A DNA stretch of 37,203 nt from Bacteroidaceae bacterium (GTDB taxonomy: Bacteria; Bacteroidota; Bacteroidia; Bacteroidales; Bacteroidaceae), in the NCBI GenBank assembly GCA_017428785.1, contig JAFRQD010000021.1:1-37203 (forward strand), written 5' to 3'. Positions 14,278-22,587 of this stretch are shown here, one piece after another (positions within the stretch are counted from its first letter, which is position 1; each line of letters begins with the position of its first letter). A program made the position numbers and the translations under genes. The notes under the pieces were generated by a model. That model did not search any database, was not told the origin of the DNA, and was given only the letters and a program-made list of their open reading frames with translations.

Positions 14278-16725
14278 TTATTCCAGAGAGAACTCTACGC
14301 GCTGGTTTCCGACAGCCGCACGGAACTGACCCGGCTCGAGAACCCACTCCATATCCTCGTTCACGAAAGCGAGGTCGGAAGGCTGGACATGAAGTGTCAC
14401 CGTCTTCGTCTCGTGAGCGTCGAGTTCGACCTTTGTGAACGCCCGCAGCCGCTTGACATCGGGCGTCAGCGAGGCAACGAGGTCGGACACAAAGAGAAGC
14501 ACCGGTTCCTTGACCTTGCGGTCCGATTGGTTCGTGACATCCACGCTGAAGACCAAGTCGCCGTCGTACTTCGTGCCAGCCGCCGAGCGGGGAGAGAAGC
14601 CTTTGCCGGGCTTCACCTTGCCTGCCGCTTTTGGTGTCTCGACACGCAGGTTGGCGAACTTCACCTCGGAATAGGAGATGCCGGAGCCGAAGGTCCATTG
14701 CACCGTGGTGTTGGCATCGTAGTTATACGCGCCGGCCATTGTCTCTACATACTCGCAGGGCTTGCAGTCGTAGGTGATGAACGAGCCGTGATGCTTCGGG
14801 TAGGTGTAGGGCATGCGGCCTGAGAAGTTGGCTTCTCCGGCGAGCAGATTGGCCAAAGCATCGCCGCCATAATTGCCGGGCAGGAAGGTGTGGACCACCG
14901 CCTTCGCCAGGGGCTCAATCCCGCTCACAATGCGGGGTCGGCCCTCATTCAACACGAGAACAATCGGCTTTCCGTAGCCCGACAGCGACCGCACCATATC
15001 CTGCTGGTTGGGCGAGAGTGTGAGGTCGTCGATGTTGCCGGGCGTCTCGGTATAGGAGTTCTCGCCGACAAAGGCCACGATGACATCGGCGGCTGCTATC
15101 TTGGCTTTGAGAGCATCATCGCCTTGCTGGCCGTCCTGCACCTTATGGTCGAGGTTGAAGTTACGTGCATCATAGCGAACCATCTCGCTGAACGCGACAT
15201 TCTCCTTGCCGAACTTCGCTTCGAGGGCTCCCAGGAAAGTCCTGTATTTGCCAATCTTCGTGGCAATCTCGTCGGTCTGGTTGCCTTGCCAGGTGTACGT
15301 CCAACCCCCATTCATCGTGCGGAACGAGTTGGCATTGGGGCCGCAGACAAACAACTTGGCGCCTTTCCTGAGCGGCAACACCTGTTGCTCGTTCTTAAGG
15401 AGCACCATGCACTCTTCGGCCATGCTCGTCGCCTCTTGAGCAAAGCGGTCGCTTCCGAAGTCGGGATAAAGACCCTCTAAATCTCCCTTAAAGGGAGACT
15501 TCTTGTTCTTCTTCGCTTTAGACGAAGACCTGTAAGGCATGTCCCATGTTTCCTTATCCATCAGGCCGACACGAATCTTGAGTCGGAGGATGCGGCGAAC
15601 GGCGTCGTCGATGCGCGACATCGGCACTCTGCCCTCGTTCACCAGCTCGACGAGCAGGTCGCAGAAGTCCGTGGAATAGGGGTCCATCGTCATGTCAATG
15701 CCCGCATTGATGGCGAGCGCAATGGCGTCTTTCTTAGTGGCGGCAACGTGGTCGCGGCGCCAGATGTTGTCGATGTCCGCCCAGTCCGTCACAATCATGC
15801 CGTCCCAGTCAAGGCCTTCCTTCAGCCACTCTGTGAGCAAGCGGTGATTTGCATGGAAGGGCACGCCGTTGTTGTTGGCCGAGTTGACCATCAGGCTCAG
15901 CGCTCCTGCCTCGCAACACATGCGGAAGGGCTGGAAGTACTTCTCCATCATGTCGCGATAGGTGACGCTCGAGGGCGTGCGGTCCTTGCCGCTCACAGCC
16001 GCACCGTATGCCATGTAGTGCTTCAGGCAAGCCGCCACATTCTGCATTCCCACGCTGTTCGGGTTGTCGCCCTGCAGGCCGCGCGTCAGTTCGGAAGCCA
16101 TGATGCCGTTCAGCAGGACGTCCTCGCCGAAGCTTTCCCACACGCGAGGCCAAAGCGGCGAACGCGCTATGTCCATCACAGGCGAATAGACCCAGGGGAT
16201 GAGGCAGGCTCGGGTCTCGTACGCCGTTATCTCTCCGATGCGACGGGGAATGGCGGGATTGAAGCTGGAGCCTTGTCCCACTTCCTGCGGAAAGAGCGTC
16301 GCGCCCCAAGTATAGCTGGCGCCGTGTATCTGATCGACGCCGTAGATTTGCGGCACACCGCACTGCTCCATCGATGCCTGGTTGAGGGCACGGATGATGT
16401 CGGCCCATTTCTCGGGCGTCTGGGCAGTGCCGAACGGGACGTTCAATATGGAGCCCACCTTGTATTTGCCAAAGACATCGTTGACTGCGTCTGCCGAAAG
16501 CAATCCGCCGGCCAGCGTCTGCGAGGCATTTCCTGCCATCGGGTTCTGCACCACCTTGTCGATGGCGAGTTCACACATCTGCCCAACTTTGTCTTTGAGG
16601 GACATCTTGGAGAGCAAGGCCTCGACCTGCGCCTCTACTTTCTCATCATGAGGGATGCACTGCGAACGGGCTGGCAGTGCTATGACAGCACACATAAGGA
16701 CTGAGGATAAAAGATGTTTGTTCAT
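14278..16725 (-). CDS. bglX: Exported GH3 beta-glucosidase
   Basis: Glycoside hydrolase family 3 enzyme, 815 residues from the ATG at 16725, likely a periplasmic beta-glucosidase (BglX type). MNKHLLSSVLMCAVIALPARSQ is a Sec signal peptide; the longer frame upstream has no signal and is discarded. The nucleophile Asp314 lies in GMIVTDWADI. Substrate-pocket parts include GVDQIHGASYTW and ACLKHYMAYG. A C-terminal fibronectin-III-like domain follows (after about 690). Residues about 409-419 (KSPFKGDLEGL) come from a C-run/G-run palindrome inserted between the two catalytic domains, where a loop is tolerated. It starts 8 bases after the upstream GH3 gene, so the two form an operon, probably for plant or dietary oligosaccharides; the substrate is inferred. 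Confidence 0.93.
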   Translation of the reverse strand: MNKHLLSSVLMCAVIALPARSQCIPHDEKVEAQVEALLSKMSLKDKVGQMCELAIDKVVQNPMAGNASQTLAGGLLSADAVNDVFGKYKVGSILNVPFGTAQTPEKWADIIRALNQASMEQCGVPQIYGVDQIHGASYTWGATLFPQEVGQGSSFNPAIPRRIGEITAYETRACLIPWVYSPVMDIARSPLWPRVWESFGEDVLLNGIMASELTRGLQGDNPNSVGMQNVAACLKHYMAYGAAVSGKDRTPSSVTYRDMMEKYFQPFRMCCEAGALSLMVNSANNNGVPFHANHRLLTEWLKEGLDWDGMIVTDWADIDNIWRRDHVAATKKDAIALAINAGIDMTMDPYSTDFCDLLVELVNEGRVPMSRIDDAVRRILRLKIRVGLMDKETWDMPYRSSSKAKKNKKSPFKGDLEGLYPDFGSDRFAQEATSMAEECMVLLKNEQQVLPLRKGAKLFVCGPNANSFRTMNGGWTYTWQGNQTDEIATKIGKYRTFLGALEAKFGKENVAFSEMVRYDARNFNLDHKVQDGQQGDDALKAKIAAADVIVAFVGENSYTETPGNIDDLTLSPNQQDMVRSLSGYGKPIVLVLNEGRPRIVSGIEPLAKAVVHTFLPGNYGGDALANLLAGEANFSGRMPYTYPKHHGSFITYDCKPCEYVETMAGAYNYDANTTVQWTFGSGISYSEVKFANLRVETPKAAGKVKPGKGFSPRSAAGTKYDGDLVFSVDVTNQSDRKVKEPVLLFVSDLVASLTPDVKRLRAFTKVELDAHETKTVTLHVQPSDLAFVNEDMEWVLEPGQFRAAVGNQRVEFSLE
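15473..15503. repeat. Palindrome translated inside bglX
   Basis: TCTCCCTTAAAGGGAGA (15482-15498) with flanks is a C-run/G-run palindrome. It is translated as SPFKGDLEG between the two catalytic domains, in frame. Confidence 0.75.
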
Positions 16726-16733
16726 AGTTCTTC

Positions 16734-18848
16734 CTATCTGATTATACGGAGGCGCTGGTTGCCTACCTGAATGATGTACTCTCCGGGGAGGACTCTCATG
16801 GCGTTCGACTTCACATCCCACCATTCGAAAGCACTGTCGGGCAAGGGGATGCTGACGGTCTGGCTGCTTCCGGCGGCAACATCGACGCGCTGGAAGGCAC
16901 GAAGCGTGCGGATGGGGCCGTCTGTGTCGCCTACCTTATTTATATATACGAGCACCGTCTCCGTGCCGTCCCGCTTACTCTTATTGCTGAGGGAAAGCGT
17001 CAACTGGCCGTCTGCGAAACGCGGCTTACCATAGACGAACTTGCTGTAACTGAGGCCGTAGCCGAATGGATAGAGCGGTTCGCCACGGAAGAAGCGGTAG
17101 GTATGCCCTTCCATGTTGTAGTCCTCGAAGTCGGGCAGTTGCTCCACATTACGGTAGAATGTCACGGGCAGCTTGCCGCTCGGGTTGACGCGCCCGAAGA
17201 TGACCTCTGCCAAAGCCTGTCCGCCTGCCTGACCACCATACCAAGCCTGCACGATGGCATCCGCGGATTGCTGTTCCGGGACGAGGCCGATGGCACTGCC
17301 TGAGCAGTTTGCGAGGATGACTTTCTTGCCTGCCTTATGCAGAGCGGCGAGGATGTCGCGTTGCGATTGCGGCAGCTCTATCATCGTGCGGTCGCCTCCC
17401 TTGAAGCCTTCCTCCTTTACTTCCATCTCTTCGCCCTCGAGCCGCGGGTTAATGCCGCCGCAGAAGATGACGATCTGAGCGTCTTTTGCGGCCTCTACCT
17501 GTTGCTGCACATCCCTTTCCCAGGGAACGAGCTTGGCCGACGGACAAAGGGCTTTGATGCCTTCTGCCAGTGTAATCGTGTGCAGGGGGAAGCCGTTGTA
17601 GTTGCCCCACATCATCGTGCTGTCCGCTGCATTCGGCCCCATGATGTAAAGCCCTTGTGTCCCTGTTTCGGAAAGGGGCAGGATGCTCTTCTCGTTTCGC
17701 AGCAGGACAATGCTCTTTCGGGCAGCCTCGAGTGCCAAATCGGCGAACTCCTGGCAGCAAAGACGCTCGTCGGGTATCCTGTTCCAGGGATTGAGGTTGG
17801 GGTCGTCGAAGTCGCCCAAGCGGAAACGCGCCTCGAGGAGCCGGACGAGGCTCCTGTCGATGGTCTCCTCCTTGATGCGCCCCTCCTTCACGCCATCCTT
17901 GAGGCTGCCGAATGTTTCGCCGCATTCGACGTCAGTCCCGGCGATGACCGCCTCGCTCACAGCTATGGTCTTGCTCTCGCTGTAATGGTGTCCCCACTCT
18001 TTCCAGAAGTCGTCGACAGCCCAACAATCGCTGGTGACCAGGCCTTCGAAGTGCCATTCGTCGCGAAGAATCTGCTGCAAGAGGCGGTCGCTGCCGCAAC
18101 AGGGTTTGCCCTCGAAGCGGTTGTAGGCGCACATTATCTCCGCCACCTTCGCCTCTTTCACGAGGGCACGGAAGGCATAGAGGTATGTCTCGTAAAGGTC
18201 TCTGAGCTTGATGTTCTCGGCATTGAAGCGGTGGCGGCTCCACTCGGGGCCGCTGTGAACGGCAAAGTGCTTTGCGCAAGCCAGCAGTTTCTGGTAACGG
18301 GCATCCGCAGGGCCTTGCAGTCCGCGCACCACGCTCTTGCCCATCACGGCCGTCAGGTACGGGTCTTCGCCGTAGGTTTCCTGTCCCCTGCCCCATCGCG
18401 GGTCGCGGAAGATGTTGATGTTCGGCGTCCAGAAAGAGAGACCGTGATACATCTCCCTTTGTGTCCCGAGACGGTGTGCCTGGTTGTGCTTCACGCGAGC
18501 CTCGTCGCTGACTGCTGTGAACACGCGCTCCACAAGCAGGGTGTCGAACGTAGCAGCCATGCCCATCGTGATGGGGAAGACGGTGGCATTGCCGTTGCGC
18601 CCCACGCCATGAAGTGCCTCGCTCCACCATTGGAAGACCGGCACGCCGAGCCGCTCCACTGGTTTCGAGTAGTGCATCATGAGTCCGACCTTCTCGTCCA
18701 AAGTCAGGCGACCACACAGGTCGTGGGCCCTTTCCTTGGGGCTGAGGTTCGGATTCTGATAGGGATACTTCTGCGCTGCTGCCGGAAGACATACAAAAGC
18801 CAGCAAGGCAAACAATAAAACGCAAGAAGAAAGACTTTTCTTTTTCAT
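16734..18848 (-). CDS. Exported GH3 glycosidase, beta-xylosidase-like
   Basis: GH3 enzyme of 704 residues from ATG 18848 (an ATG four codons earlier is possible). The Sec signal is MKKKSLSSCVLLFALLAFVCLPAAAQ. Family marks are FQWWSEALHGVGRNGNATVFP, the long FWTPNINIFRDPRWGRGQETYGEDPYL block, and the nucleophile Asp274 in LVTSDCWAVDD. The EALHGV and RWGRGQETYGEDP patterns match the xylosidase/arabinosidase branch of GH3, so xylo-oligosaccharide cleavage is likely but not proven. A fibronectin-III-like C-terminal domain is present. It is first in a two-gene operon with bglX, behind its own promoter. Confidence 0.92.
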   Translation of the reverse strand: MKKKSLSSCVLLFALLAFVCLPAAAQKYPYQNPNLSPKERAHDLCGRLTLDEKVGLMMHYSKPVERLGVPVFQWWSEALHGVGRNGNATVFPITMGMAATFDTLLVERVFTAVSDEARVKHNQAHRLGTQREMYHGLSFWTPNINIFRDPRWGRGQETYGEDPYLTAVMGKSVVRGLQGPADARYQKLLACAKHFAVHSGPEWSRHRFNAENIKLRDLYETYLYAFRALVKEAKVAEIMCAYNRFEGKPCCGSDRLLQQILRDEWHFEGLVTSDCWAVDDFWKEWGHHYSESKTIAVSEAVIAGTDVECGETFGSLKDGVKEGRIKEETIDRSLVRLLEARFRLGDFDDPNLNPWNRIPDERLCCQEFADLALEAARKSIVLLRNEKSILPLSETGTQGLYIMGPNAADSTMMWGNYNGFPLHTITLAEGIKALCPSAKLVPWERDVQQQVEAAKDAQIVIFCGGINPRLEGEEMEVKEEGFKGGDRTMIELPQSQRDILAALHKAGKKVILANCSGSAIGLVPEQQSADAIVQAWYGGQAGGQALAEVIFGRVNPSGKLPVTFYRNVEQLPDFEDYNMEGHTYRFFRGEPLYPFGYGLSYSKFVYGKPRFADGQLTLSLSNKSKRDGTETVLVYINKVGDTDGPIRTLRAFQRVDVAAGSSQTVSIPLPDSAFEWWDVKSNAMRVLPGEYIIQVGNQRLRIIR

Positions 18849-18883
18849 AAATAAAATCACACGTAAAACGGGTTATTCTTTTG

Positions 18884-18891
18884 CAAAGGTA
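18884..18891 (-). promoter_or_regulatory. Promoter -7 box of the GH3 operon
   Basis: On the minus strand TACCTTTG matches TAnnTTTG, 36 bases before the ATG at 18848. Confidence 0.6.
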
Positions 18892-19369
18892 AGCAAAAAT
18901 ATCGAAACTCCTGCCTGTTTGATAAACAAAATATTGCTGTGTGCTAAAATTTGGCCCGTTCTGACCAAACTGCCATTCAGCGTCCCTAATCCTCACTCAG
19001 GGGCAAAAAGCCTTCACAGGGCTGCTCCGGATGCAGGGCTCACGGAAAGACTCGCCCAACGGGGGCAAGAAAAGCGATGCTTTTGGCCTTGCATAAGCCC
19101 TTTCGGACAAAGGCGCGTCTTGCAAAGAGCCGAGCAGGAGAATAAAGCGTTGGGCAACAAATTTGTAAAGATTTTTCGCAGGCACACGCGTTCTGGCGGC
19201 TTATTTTTGGTCGGGTGGCACTTTGCTACCCTGAACGCAAAATAAGGGCTTAAATCGCGTTTCCGGCTTCAGCTGGCGGCTTGCGAAGACAAATTTTCCA
19301 GCGTCAGGTAAAGAAAGTATGACTCCCGCTCGCTATCCTGTTAAACAACGCGTGCTTTTCTGCCAAATT

Positions 19370-19447
19370 CCGCCTGCGGGGTTGGTCAACCTCGCGTGGG
19401 GAAATTGCAAACGTCGCGTGCGGCGTTGACCAACTTCGCGTGCGGCG
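19370..19447 (-). repeat. 22-base-period array, inverted copy
   Basis: Read on the minus strand, 12-base units at 19447, 19425, 19403 and 19381 are CGCCGCACGCGA twice, TTCCCCACGCGA and CCCCGCAGGCGG, exactly 22 bases apart. This is the same 78-base core as at 3812, 6461, 14022 and 28373. The linkers differ: AGTTGGTCAA, CGTTTGCAAT, GGTTGACCAA; the first and third are nearly reverse complements. Possible extra units lie at 19348-19359 and 19458-19469. Confidence 0.8.
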
Positions 19448-19680
19448 TTTGATTTTTCTGCACGCGTCGATGCCGATTGCCTCGTTTTTCGCCACAATTT
19501 TTGTAAAGTTTTTGGTTGGCGTCCGCCATGAAATATGACGCCTCTTGGATACCTGCCAATCATCGCGCTTTGTCTTCACCTTTATCATGACGGGACTCGA
19601 AAACGCCACAAAGGGGCAGGACGCTATCAGGAGGATGCGCCTATCTTGAAGCGCACGCCTGTTCCTGCCAGGATGAGCGA

Positions 19681-19768
19681 CACCGGCTGTCTCGGAGGAC
19701 AACACCGGCTGTTTCGGGGGACAACGCGGGCTGTCTCGGGGGGCGACTGGGGATTTCGGGTTTGGCAG
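19681..19768. repeat. Second 22-base tandem repeat in the gap
   Basis: Three clear units start at 19681, 19703 and 19725, plus a degenerate fourth. They share CGGCTGT-TTCGG. Each can pair TGTC (or TGTT) with GACA (or GGCG) around the centre, with changes that keep pairing by G-U. Its sequence is unlike the CGCCGC family but the period is the same. Confidence 0.65.
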
Positions 19769-19813
19769 GATGGAGTGTAAAAATGAATAATGAAAAAAAA
19801 AATCACATTTTCC

Positions 19814-19844
19814 TTTGCAGCAATAGATAAATGTTCTATATTTG
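19814..19844 (+). promoter_or_regulatory. Bacteroidetes-type promoter of the RQC gene
   Basis: TTTG (19814-19817) and TATATTTG (19837-19844) are separated by 19 bases, matching the -33/-7 consensus. It lies 51 bases before the start codon, which supports a real gene start there. Confidence 0.75.
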
Positions 19845-19866
19845 CACCCCGAAACGATGTTCCATC

Positions 19867-19894
19867 GAACATTGACCATTGTACACTGAAGATT
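19867..19894 (+). repeat. Four-unit heptad array in the leader of the RQC gene
   Basis: GAACATT, GACCATT, GTACACT, GAAGATT: four contiguous units ending one base before the ATG at 19896. Confidence 0.7.
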
Positions 19895-19895
19895 A

Positions 19896-20636
19896 ATGGA
19901 AGCTAAAGAACAGATAGTCAAGCTCATCAAGTCGCTGGGAGAGATAAACATGCCTGCACCGCGACAGCTGCTCATCGATTTCATGATGGGCAGGAGGAGC
20001 CGCCAGATAGAGGAATACGAACTGTTTGACAAAGAGTACTTCGGCGTCGGCGAGACCAACGACGAGGACTTCTGGGCATCTATCATCGATGTTGCCTACG
20101 AGAACGGTCTGCTCAAGCAGATGGTCACGAAGAAGAATGCTCTGGTGCCTACCGCAACAGGAAAGAAGTTTGCCAAGAAGCCCAAGTCGCTCATCATTCC
20201 CGACGACGAATCTATCAACGAGACTGAATCCGAGGTGCCCGAATTCGACTCTATCCTCGAGCAGGCTCAGAAGGACAAGTCCGCTGCAGGTCACTCTGTC
20301 TCACAACTCGCCAAGCAACAGATCAAACTCATCACGGCCATCGACCGTCACATCGCTCTCGACTCCTATGCCGAAAGCGAGGGACTGGGCCTCGACGAGG
20401 TGCTCGACGAACTGGAGTTGCTGGCCGAGCAGAAGCGCCATCTCGACATCACCTACTTCACAGACGAGGTGCTGGGGGACGATTGCATGAACGAGTTGCT
20501 GGACTACTTCGAGAATGCTAAGTCGGATGATATGGTGAAGGCGATGAAGGAATACGGCGACACTTACGAGGAAGAAGAGCTACGCCTGGCGAGAATCGTG
20601 TTCAGGATGAACCGCCTCAGCTCGAATCCCTCTTGA
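19896..20636 (+). CDS. Stand-alone RecQ C-terminal (RQC-domain) protein without helicase
   Basis: A 246-residue protein that resembles only the end of Bacteroidetes RecQ. Residues about 5-100 match the RQC winged-helix region (LGEINMPAPRQLLIDFMMGRRS, then YFGVGETNDEDFWASIIDVAYENGLL). Residues about 140-240 match the C-terminal region after HRDC (IKLITAIDRHIALDSYAESEGLGLDEVLDELE, then DITYFTDEVLGDDCMNELLDYF and YEEEELRLARIVF). There is no helicase core, no zinc cluster and apparently no HRDC. An in-frame stop (19887-19889) lies just upstream and a good promoter precedes it, so it is not simply the tail of a longer gene in this window. It could be a DNA-binding partner of a full RecQ or a remnant. 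Comparison with RecQ is from memory. Confidence 0.72.
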   Translation: MEAKEQIVKLIKSLGEINMPAPRQLLIDFMMGRRSRQIEEYELFDKEYFGVGETNDEDFWASIIDVAYENGLLKQMVTKKNALVPTATGKKFAKKPKSLIIPDDESINETESEVPEFDSILEQAQKDKSAAGHSVSQLAKQQIKLITAIDRHIALDSYAESEGLGLDEVLDELELLAEQKRHLDITYFTDEVLGDDCMNELLDYFENAKSDDMVKAMKEYGDTYEEEELRLARIVFRMNRLSSNPS

Positions 20637-20673
20637 AGCCTCTTCCCAAGCCTCCTTCGAAGGGAAAGGAAAC

Positions 20674-20698
20674 GATAAATGCTAAATGATTAAATGGT
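20674..20698 (+). repeat. Short heptad array at the manA start
   Basis: GATAAAT, GCTAAAT, GATTAAAT, then GGTAGAT. It contains an upstream in-frame ATG of manA (20694). Confidence 0.5.
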
Positions 20699-20708
20699 AG
20701 ATAAAATT

Positions 20709-21632
20709 ATGGATATACTAAAGTTTAGTCCTATCTTCAAGCCCACGCTTTGGGGCTCCGAGACGTGGGTCGTCTCTGCAGTTAAGGGGTCTGAATCCAT
20801 TGCCACAAACGGCATAGACAAAGGCCTGACCTTGCCCGAAATCGTGTCTCGTTATGGTGCCGACTTCCTGGGAAAGAAGAACTTCGAGAAGTTCGGCAAT
20901 GACTTCCCCCTCCTCATCAAGTTCATCGATGCCCGACAGGACCTCTCGATTCAGGTTCATCCCGACGACGCACTCAGCGCCAAAAGGCATGGGAAGATGG
21001 GCAAGAACGAGATGTGGTACGTTGTGGATGCCGACCGCGGCAGTCAGCTCATAGCAGGTTTCCGACAGAAAATCGAGACGAGCGACTACGCACAGAAGGT
21101 GGCCGACGGCAGCATCGAGGACGACCTCAACAAGGTCAACGTGAGCGAAGGCGACTGCTTCTACATCCCAGCCGGCCGCGTGCACGGCATCGGCGCAGGA
21201 ATGGTCATCGCAGAGATTCAGCAGACCAGCGACGTCACCTATCGCATCTACGACTATCTGCGCCGCGACCGCGACGGGAACCTCCGCGAACTGCACACCG
21301 AGCTCGCCCTCGAAGCAATAAACTTCCAGGACATCACCACCGACCCGAAGGTCGCCTACACCGAAAGCCGCGACGCCATCGTGAGTCTCGTGGAGTGTCC
21401 CTTCTTCACGACAAACGAACTCAAGCTGACGAAACCCTTCCGTCGCGACTATTCAGGCATCGACAGCTTCCGCGTCTATATGTGCCTCGACGGCCAATGC
21501 TGCTTCCTCAGCCCAGCCGGACAAGGCATCTTCCTGCACCAGGGCGAGTCACTCGTCGTGCCAGCCTCCATCCAGGAAGTCACCATCCTGCCCGACGAAG
21601 GCGCCAAGCTGCTGGAAAGCTACGTGGAATGA
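20709..21632 (+). CDS. manA: Class I mannose-6-phosphate isomerase
   Basis: Zinc-dependent phosphomannose isomerase (mannose-6-P to fructose-6-P), 307 residues, cytoplasmic; it links mannose use and GDP-mannose supply. The cupin zinc-site motifs are present: SIQVHPDD, NEMWYVVDA, and GRVHGIGAGMVIAEIQQTSDVTYRIYDY. The start KFSPIFKPTLWGSETW is typical of the short Bacteroidetes/Firmicutes form. I chose ATG 20709, which gives MDILKFSP; ATG 20694 lies in a repeat and adds only five residues. It follows the RQC gene by about 70 bases, probably in the same transcript. Confidence 0.94.
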   Translation: MDILKFSPIFKPTLWGSETWVVSAVKGSESIATNGIDKGLTLPEIVSRYGADFLGKKNFEKFGNDFPLLIKFIDARQDLSIQVHPDDALSAKRHGKMGKNEMWYVVDADRGSQLIAGFRQKIETSDYAQKVADGSIEDDLNKVNVSEGDCFYIPAGRVHGIGAGMVIAEIQQTSDVTYRIYDYLRRDRDGNLRELHTELALEAINFQDITTDPKVAYTESRDAIVSLVECPFFTTNELKLTKPFRRDYSGIDSFRVYMCLDGQCCFLSPAGQGIFLHQGESLVVPASIQEVTILPDEGAKLLESYVE

Positions 21633-21637
21633 CAAAT

Positions 21638-21742
21638 CATTGAAGATTGAAGATTGAAAAATGAAAAATGAGATAGGTTATTGAATATCATGGATTGAAC
21701 TTAAATGATTTACCTTTCCATATTCAATCTCCAATCTTCAAT
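21638..21742. repeat. Inverted heptad arrays between manA and rplU
   Basis: Left arm 21638-21672: CATTGAA, GATTGAA twice, AAATGAA, AAATGAG. Right arm 21722-21742: ATTCAAT, CTCCAAT, CTTCAAT. The arms can pair across a loop of about 50 bases that holds no gene. Same unit type as the arms around the four-helix-bundle ORF. Confidence 0.75.
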
Positions 21743-21766
21743 TACTTAAAAAATCTTGCCCAAAAA

Positions 21767-21798
21767 TTTGGCAGATAAGCAGAAAAGCCGTACCTTTG
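21767..21798 (+). promoter_or_regulatory. Promoter of rplU-rpmA
   Basis: TTTG (21767-21770) and TACCTTTG (21791-21798) are 20 bases apart, an excellent match to the Bacteroidetes consensus. The leader of about 80 bases contains GAGGGTCACGAG and CGGTCAAACCC, which can partly pair (GGGT/ACCC). Autogenous control is possible but unproven. Confidence 0.75.
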
Positions 21799-21885
21799 CA
21801 GCCGATTTATGCCGTAGAGGCCAGAAAAAGAGGGTCACGAGTTGGCTCCGCCCCGCGGTCAAACCCGTTATAATAATTAAATAAA

Positions 21886-22200
21886 ATGTACGCAATCGTA
21901 GAGATTAACGGTCAGCAGTTCCGTGTTGAAGAGGGTCAGAAGCTCTTCGTACATCACATTACCGACGCTGAAGCCGGTAAGACTGTTGAATTTGAGAATG
22001 TGTTGTTGGTCGATAACGGCACCATCACAGTGGGCACTCCCACCGTTGAAGGCGCAAAGGTTACGGCCGAAGTCGTTTCACCCCTGGTAAAGGGCGACAA
22101 GGTTCTTGTCTTCCACAAGAAGCGTCGTAAGGGCTATCGCAAGCTCAACGGCCATCGCCAGCAGTTCACCGAGCTGACCATCAAGGGTATCAACGCTTAA
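21886..22200 (+). CDS. rplU: 50S ribosomal protein L21
   Basis: Ribosomal protein bL21, 104 residues, the normal length. The N-terminus [23 protein letters not shown] and the C-terminal [34 protein letters not shown] are diagnostic. It binds 23S rRNA in the large subunit. It is followed 26 bases later by rpmA, the usual pair, behind a strong promoter. Confidence 0.99.
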   Translation: MYAIVEINGQQFRVEEGQKLFVHHITDAEAGKTVEFENVLLVDNGTITVGTPTVEGAKVTAEVVSPLVKGDKVLVFHKKRRKGYRKLNGHRQQFTELTIKGINA

Positions 22201-22226
22201 TGTTTAACGCTAAAGACTAAACAAAA

Positions 22227-22493
22227 ATGGCACATAAAAAAGGTGTAGGTAGTTCTAAGAACGGACGCGAATCACACGCTCAAAGACTGGGCGTCAAGAT
22301 TTTTGGTGGTGAAAAGTGCGTAGCAGGCAACATCATTGTTCGTCAGCGTGGCACTCGTCACTATCCCGGCACTAACGTTGCTATGGGCAAGGACAACACT
22401 CTCTATGCTCTCGTTGACGGAACCGTACAGTTCAGGAAAGGTCGCCTCGACCGTAGTACTGTCAGTGTAGTTCCTGTCACTGCTGAGGCATAA
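22227..22493 (+). CDS. rpmA: 50S ribosomal protein L27
   Basis: Ribosomal protein bL27, 88 residues. It starts [29 protein letters not shown], directly after the initiator Met as in Gram-negative bacteria, with no cleaved N-terminal extension. The N-terminal tail reaches the peptidyl-transferase centre. It is co-transcribed with rplU and ends before a strong terminator. Confidence 0.99.
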   Translation: MAHKKGVGSSKNGRESHAQRLGVKIFGGEKCVAGNIIVRQRGTRHYPGTNVAMGKDNTLYALVDGTVQFRKGRLDRSTVSVVPVTAEA

Positions 22494-22539
22494 GGGCGTC
22501 CACGCTCATCTGAAACAGACAATCACAACTCAAATCAAG

Positions 22540-22577
22540 GTCCCCTCATGCTTTCAGCAGCGAGGGGACTGTGTTTT
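22540..22577 (+). terminator. Intrinsic terminator of rplU-rpmA
   Basis: GTCCCCTC (22540-22547) pairs perfectly with GAGGGGAC (22562-22569), followed by TGTGTTTTT. Confidence 0.85.
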
Positions 22578-22587
22578 TAAGAACACT

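Larger units (their letters stand above)
18892..19813. other. Gene-free stretch rich in short palindromes
   Basis: About 0.9 kb between divergent genes. No frame here has family similarity or a convincing start. From 18991 to 19128 it is a chain of small hairpins: CCT-cact-cAGG (18991), CCT-TCAC-AGG (19011), AAAGC-gat-GCTTT (19071), CCTTT-cggac-AAAGG (19099), TCTT-gca-AAGA (19118). A larger hairpin spans 19200-19246, with outer stem CTTATTTT/AAAATAAG and inner GGGTGGC/GCTACCC. Two period-22 arrays at 19370 and 19681 are listed separately. It could hold a structured RNA or decayed repeats. Confidence 0.6.

Noticed and set aside
18919-19245. Small + strand ORF of 108 codons in the gap
   Set aside because: No start context or family likeness. 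It runs through a chain of hairpins.
19304-20086. Minus-strand frame of 260 codons crossing the gap and the RQC gene
   Set aside because: It overlaps the RQC gene, which has a promoter and family similarity. Its translation is low-complexity and passes through repeats.
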